From Sphingobacterium sp. (GTDB taxonomy: Bacteria > Bacteroidota > Bacteroidia > Sphingobacteriales > Sphingobacteriaceae): a stretch of DNA of 64,000 bases. Each line of letters opens with the position of its first letter. The first letter of the stretch is position 1. Location of the stretch: positions 1 to 64,000 of the forward strand of contig JAQZAZ010000018.1 of assembly GCA_029239355.1 (NCBI GenBank), given 5' to 3'. A program made the translations under genes and the position numbers. The notes beneath the pieces are model-generated. The model saw only the letters and a list, made by a program, of their open reading frames with translations, ran no database searches and was not told the origin of the DNA. This document shows positions 62,408 through 64,000 of this stretch, one piece after another.

Positions 62408-63862
62408 ATGAAAACTAAACTCAAGATGTATAAAATACTATTCCTGATACTCTTGGTCTCAGGAATATCAAGTGGCGCATCAATGGCGCAAGAAAATAAG
62501 CTACCTGATAGTCTACGGATGAAATGGTGGGAGGAAGCCAGATTTGGTATGTTTATCCATTGGGGCGTATATGCACAATTTGGCGGTGTCTATCGTGGTC
62601 ATGAACAAGCTCGGGGTGGAGCGGAATGGATTATGAACCGTTCAAAAATTCCTGTTGACGAATATCAGGCGATGGCAGGCCAGTTTAATCCTATACAATA
62701 TAATCCCGACGAATGGGTGCGAATGGCGAAAGATGCCGGCATGAAATACCTCATTATTACAGCCAAACATCACGACGGTTTTGCGTTGTTCGAAACCAAA
62801 ACCAGCAAATGGAATATGGTCGATGCGACTCCTTATGGTAAAGATCTGTTAAAGCCTTTGGCCGCCGCCTGTAAAAAGTATGGTGTCAAATTAGGTTTCT
62901 ACTATTCACAATCGCAAGATTGGAATAATCCTGGTGGTTCGGCAGCGCGGAAACTCATGGGCGAAGGCTGGCCCAATCCGGATTCAGCCAAAATTGATGC
63001 CTATACCTTAGCGCATAAAGGCCATTGGGATCCAAAGCAAGAAACTGCGAGTTTTGATGACTATATCAAAAATGTATCTGTACCACAGGTGAAAGAACTT
63101 TTGAGTAATTATGGTGATATTTCCGTCTTGTGGTGGGATACACCAACAAATATGACTGATGAAGCTGCGAGCATGCTACAGGAACAACTGCGCCTGCAAC
63201 CCAATATTATTACCAATGATCGTTTGAAAAGACCAAATTTTCCGGGGGACACAAAGACGCCAGAACAGAAAATTCCAGATTGGAGCGAGTTGGAAGGAAA
63301 GCATTGGGAAACTTGTATGACTATGAATGGAACCTGGGGATTTCGTACGTCTGACCATAAATGGAAGTCGGCAGAAACATTGATCCGTAATTTGGTTGAT
63401 ATCGCATCAAAAGGCGGGAATTATTTGCTCAATGTCGGCCCGAAACCCGATGGAAGCTTTCCACAGGAAAGCATAGACAGATTGGCGACGATAGGCAAGT
63501 GGATGAAAATCAACAGTGAAGCAATTTATGCAACCAAAAGCAGTCCTTTGCAACCCTTTAAGTGGGGAAGATGCACCATGAAGGAACAGGGCGACAAGAC
63601 CCTGCTTTACCTGACCATATTTGACTGGCCTCAAGATGGAACGGTCGTTCTTCCAGTAAAAAATAAAGTTTTTAAAGCTAGTTTTTTAGCGAATGGTAAA
63701 ACGCTTAAAGTGAAATCTCAGTCTGATACGATCAAAATTGACGTTTCCAAACAGGCAATTGATCCTGTCGCAACTGTAATCAAAATTGAGTTGGCTGGAA
63801 AACTAGAAAGAGATAAGACGGCCACAGCAAAGGAAATGAAAACCGGAGCCTTGGATGAATAA
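62408..63862 (+). CDS. GH29 alpha-L-fucosidase
   Basis: A 484-residue exported enzyme with a signal peptide (ILFLILLVSGISSGASMAQ). GH29 motifs are ARFGMFIHWGVYAQFGG, YLIITAKHHDGFALF, KLGFYYSQSQDWNNP and the catalytic nucleophile region DISVLWWDTP; KGGNYLLNVGPKPDGSFP is the late family signature. It removes alpha-L-fucose from glycans. It is in the same operon as the third SusC/SusD, 18 bp after SusD, and overlaps or nearly touches the next gene. Confidence 0.92.
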   Translation: MKTKLKMYKILFLILLVSGISSGASMAQENKLPDSLRMKWWEEARFGMFIHWGVYAQFGGVYRGHEQARGGAEWIMNRSKIPVDEYQAMAGQFNPIQYNPDEWVRMAKDAGMKYLIITAKHHDGFALFETKTSKWNMVDATPYGKDLLKPLAAACKKYGVKLGFYYSQSQDWNNPGGSAARKLMGEGWPNPDSAKIDAYTLAHKGHWDPKQETASFDDYIKNVSVPQVKELLSNYGDISVLWWDTPTNMTDEAASMLQEQLRLQPNIITNDRLKRPNFPGDTKTPEQKIPDWSELEGKHWETCMTMNGTWGFRTSDHKWKSAETLIRNLVDIASKGGNYLLNVGPKPDGSFPQESIDRLATIGKWMKINSEAIYATKSSPLQPFKWGRCTMKEQGDKTLLYLTIFDWPQDGTVVLPVKNKVFKASFLANGKTLKVKSQSDTIKIDVSKQAIDPVATVIKIELAGKLERDKTATAKEMKTGALDE

Positions 63863-63899
63863 GCTGAATTTAAAGATTAAGAAAAGAGAACCCTATTTA

Positions 63900-64000
63900 A
63901 TGATAAAGGAAAATAAGTTTTATAAAATACTTGCATTGCTATTGGGATTTGGAGCTTTACAGCTCCAGGCTCAGGAATCAAAGCGAATCGACCGGGAATG
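63900..64000 (+). CDS. Exported protein, N-terminal fragment
   Basis: Only the first 33 codons are inside the window. ATG at 63900 begins a signal peptide (FYKILALLLGFGALQLQAQ) and the mature start ESKRIDRE. An in-frame ATG at 63855, overlapping the fucosidase stop codon, is an alternative. The position after a fucosidase in a PUL suggests another glycan-acting enzyme, but the family cannot be told. Confidence 0.7.
   Translation, partial: MIKENKFYKILALLLGFGALQLQAQESKRIDRE

Overview
The window looks like the chromosome of a Bacteroidota bacterium of the Sphingobacterium type (order Sphingobacteriales). The evidence is several SusC/SusD pairs, a FecI-type sigma / FecR anti-sigma / STN-domain TonB receptor set, a DUF2480 protein, a propeller-Y_Y_Y-LuxR sensor-regulator, AT-rich leaders with little Shine-Dalgarno sequence, and promoters of the Bacteroidota form TTG-N19/20-TAnnTTTG. 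No rRNA, tRNA, CRISPR array, insertion sequence or prophage was seen.

Layout. 1-2637 (minus): ECF sigma factor, FecR anti-sigma factor and the start of a TonB-dependent receptor. 2900-7600: a hydrolase, an old-yellow-enzyme reductase divergent from its likely HxlR regulator, an FMN reductase, an acetyltransferase and a decayed gene. 7720-12130: a possible small RNA and orphan genes, including a membrane-anchored LytTR regulator divergent from two unrecognised proteins, plus a Crp/Fnr-like regulator. 12768-15586: a DUF1080 protein and a Gfo/Idh/MocA oxidoreductase, probably for keto-sugar metabolism. 16353-21183: a trans-4-hydroxyproline pathway (deaminase, ketoglutarate-semialdehyde dehydrogenase, epimerase, D-hydroxyproline oxidase). 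It faces a minus-strand set of three peptidases suited to proline-rich peptides (M1, DPP-IV type S9, aminopeptidase P) and an AraC regulator. Together these read as a collagen or hydroxyproline peptide catabolism region.

28367-32912: a TetR-controlled fabF, then a SufR-like Fe-S regulator divergent from an operon of Mn-type superoxide dismutase, DUF2480 protein and flavin reductase. 33148-38192: a TPR histidine kinase with its response regulator, and cydAB. 39085-64000 is polysaccharide-degradation territory: a sulfatase; a complete minus-strand PUL (regulator, SusC, SusD, GH144-type glucanase, GH3 glucosidase) that fits beta-1,2-glucan; a SusC with a broken SusD; and a third SusC/SusD followed by a GH29 fucosidase and the start of another exported protein.

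The most interesting signals are non-coding. (1) Two near-identical elements, 12 kb apart, look like a duplicated ~70-nt small RNA with a conserved promoter and a strong terminator; its single-stranded part is complementary to an AATAACCA motif found in all three complete SusC leaders. (2) A perfect 40-bp palindrome contains a CAAC-N6-GTTG SufR-type operator placed exactly on the sodA -33 box. (3) Clear operator repeats also lie in the HxlR/OYE and TetR/fabF regions.
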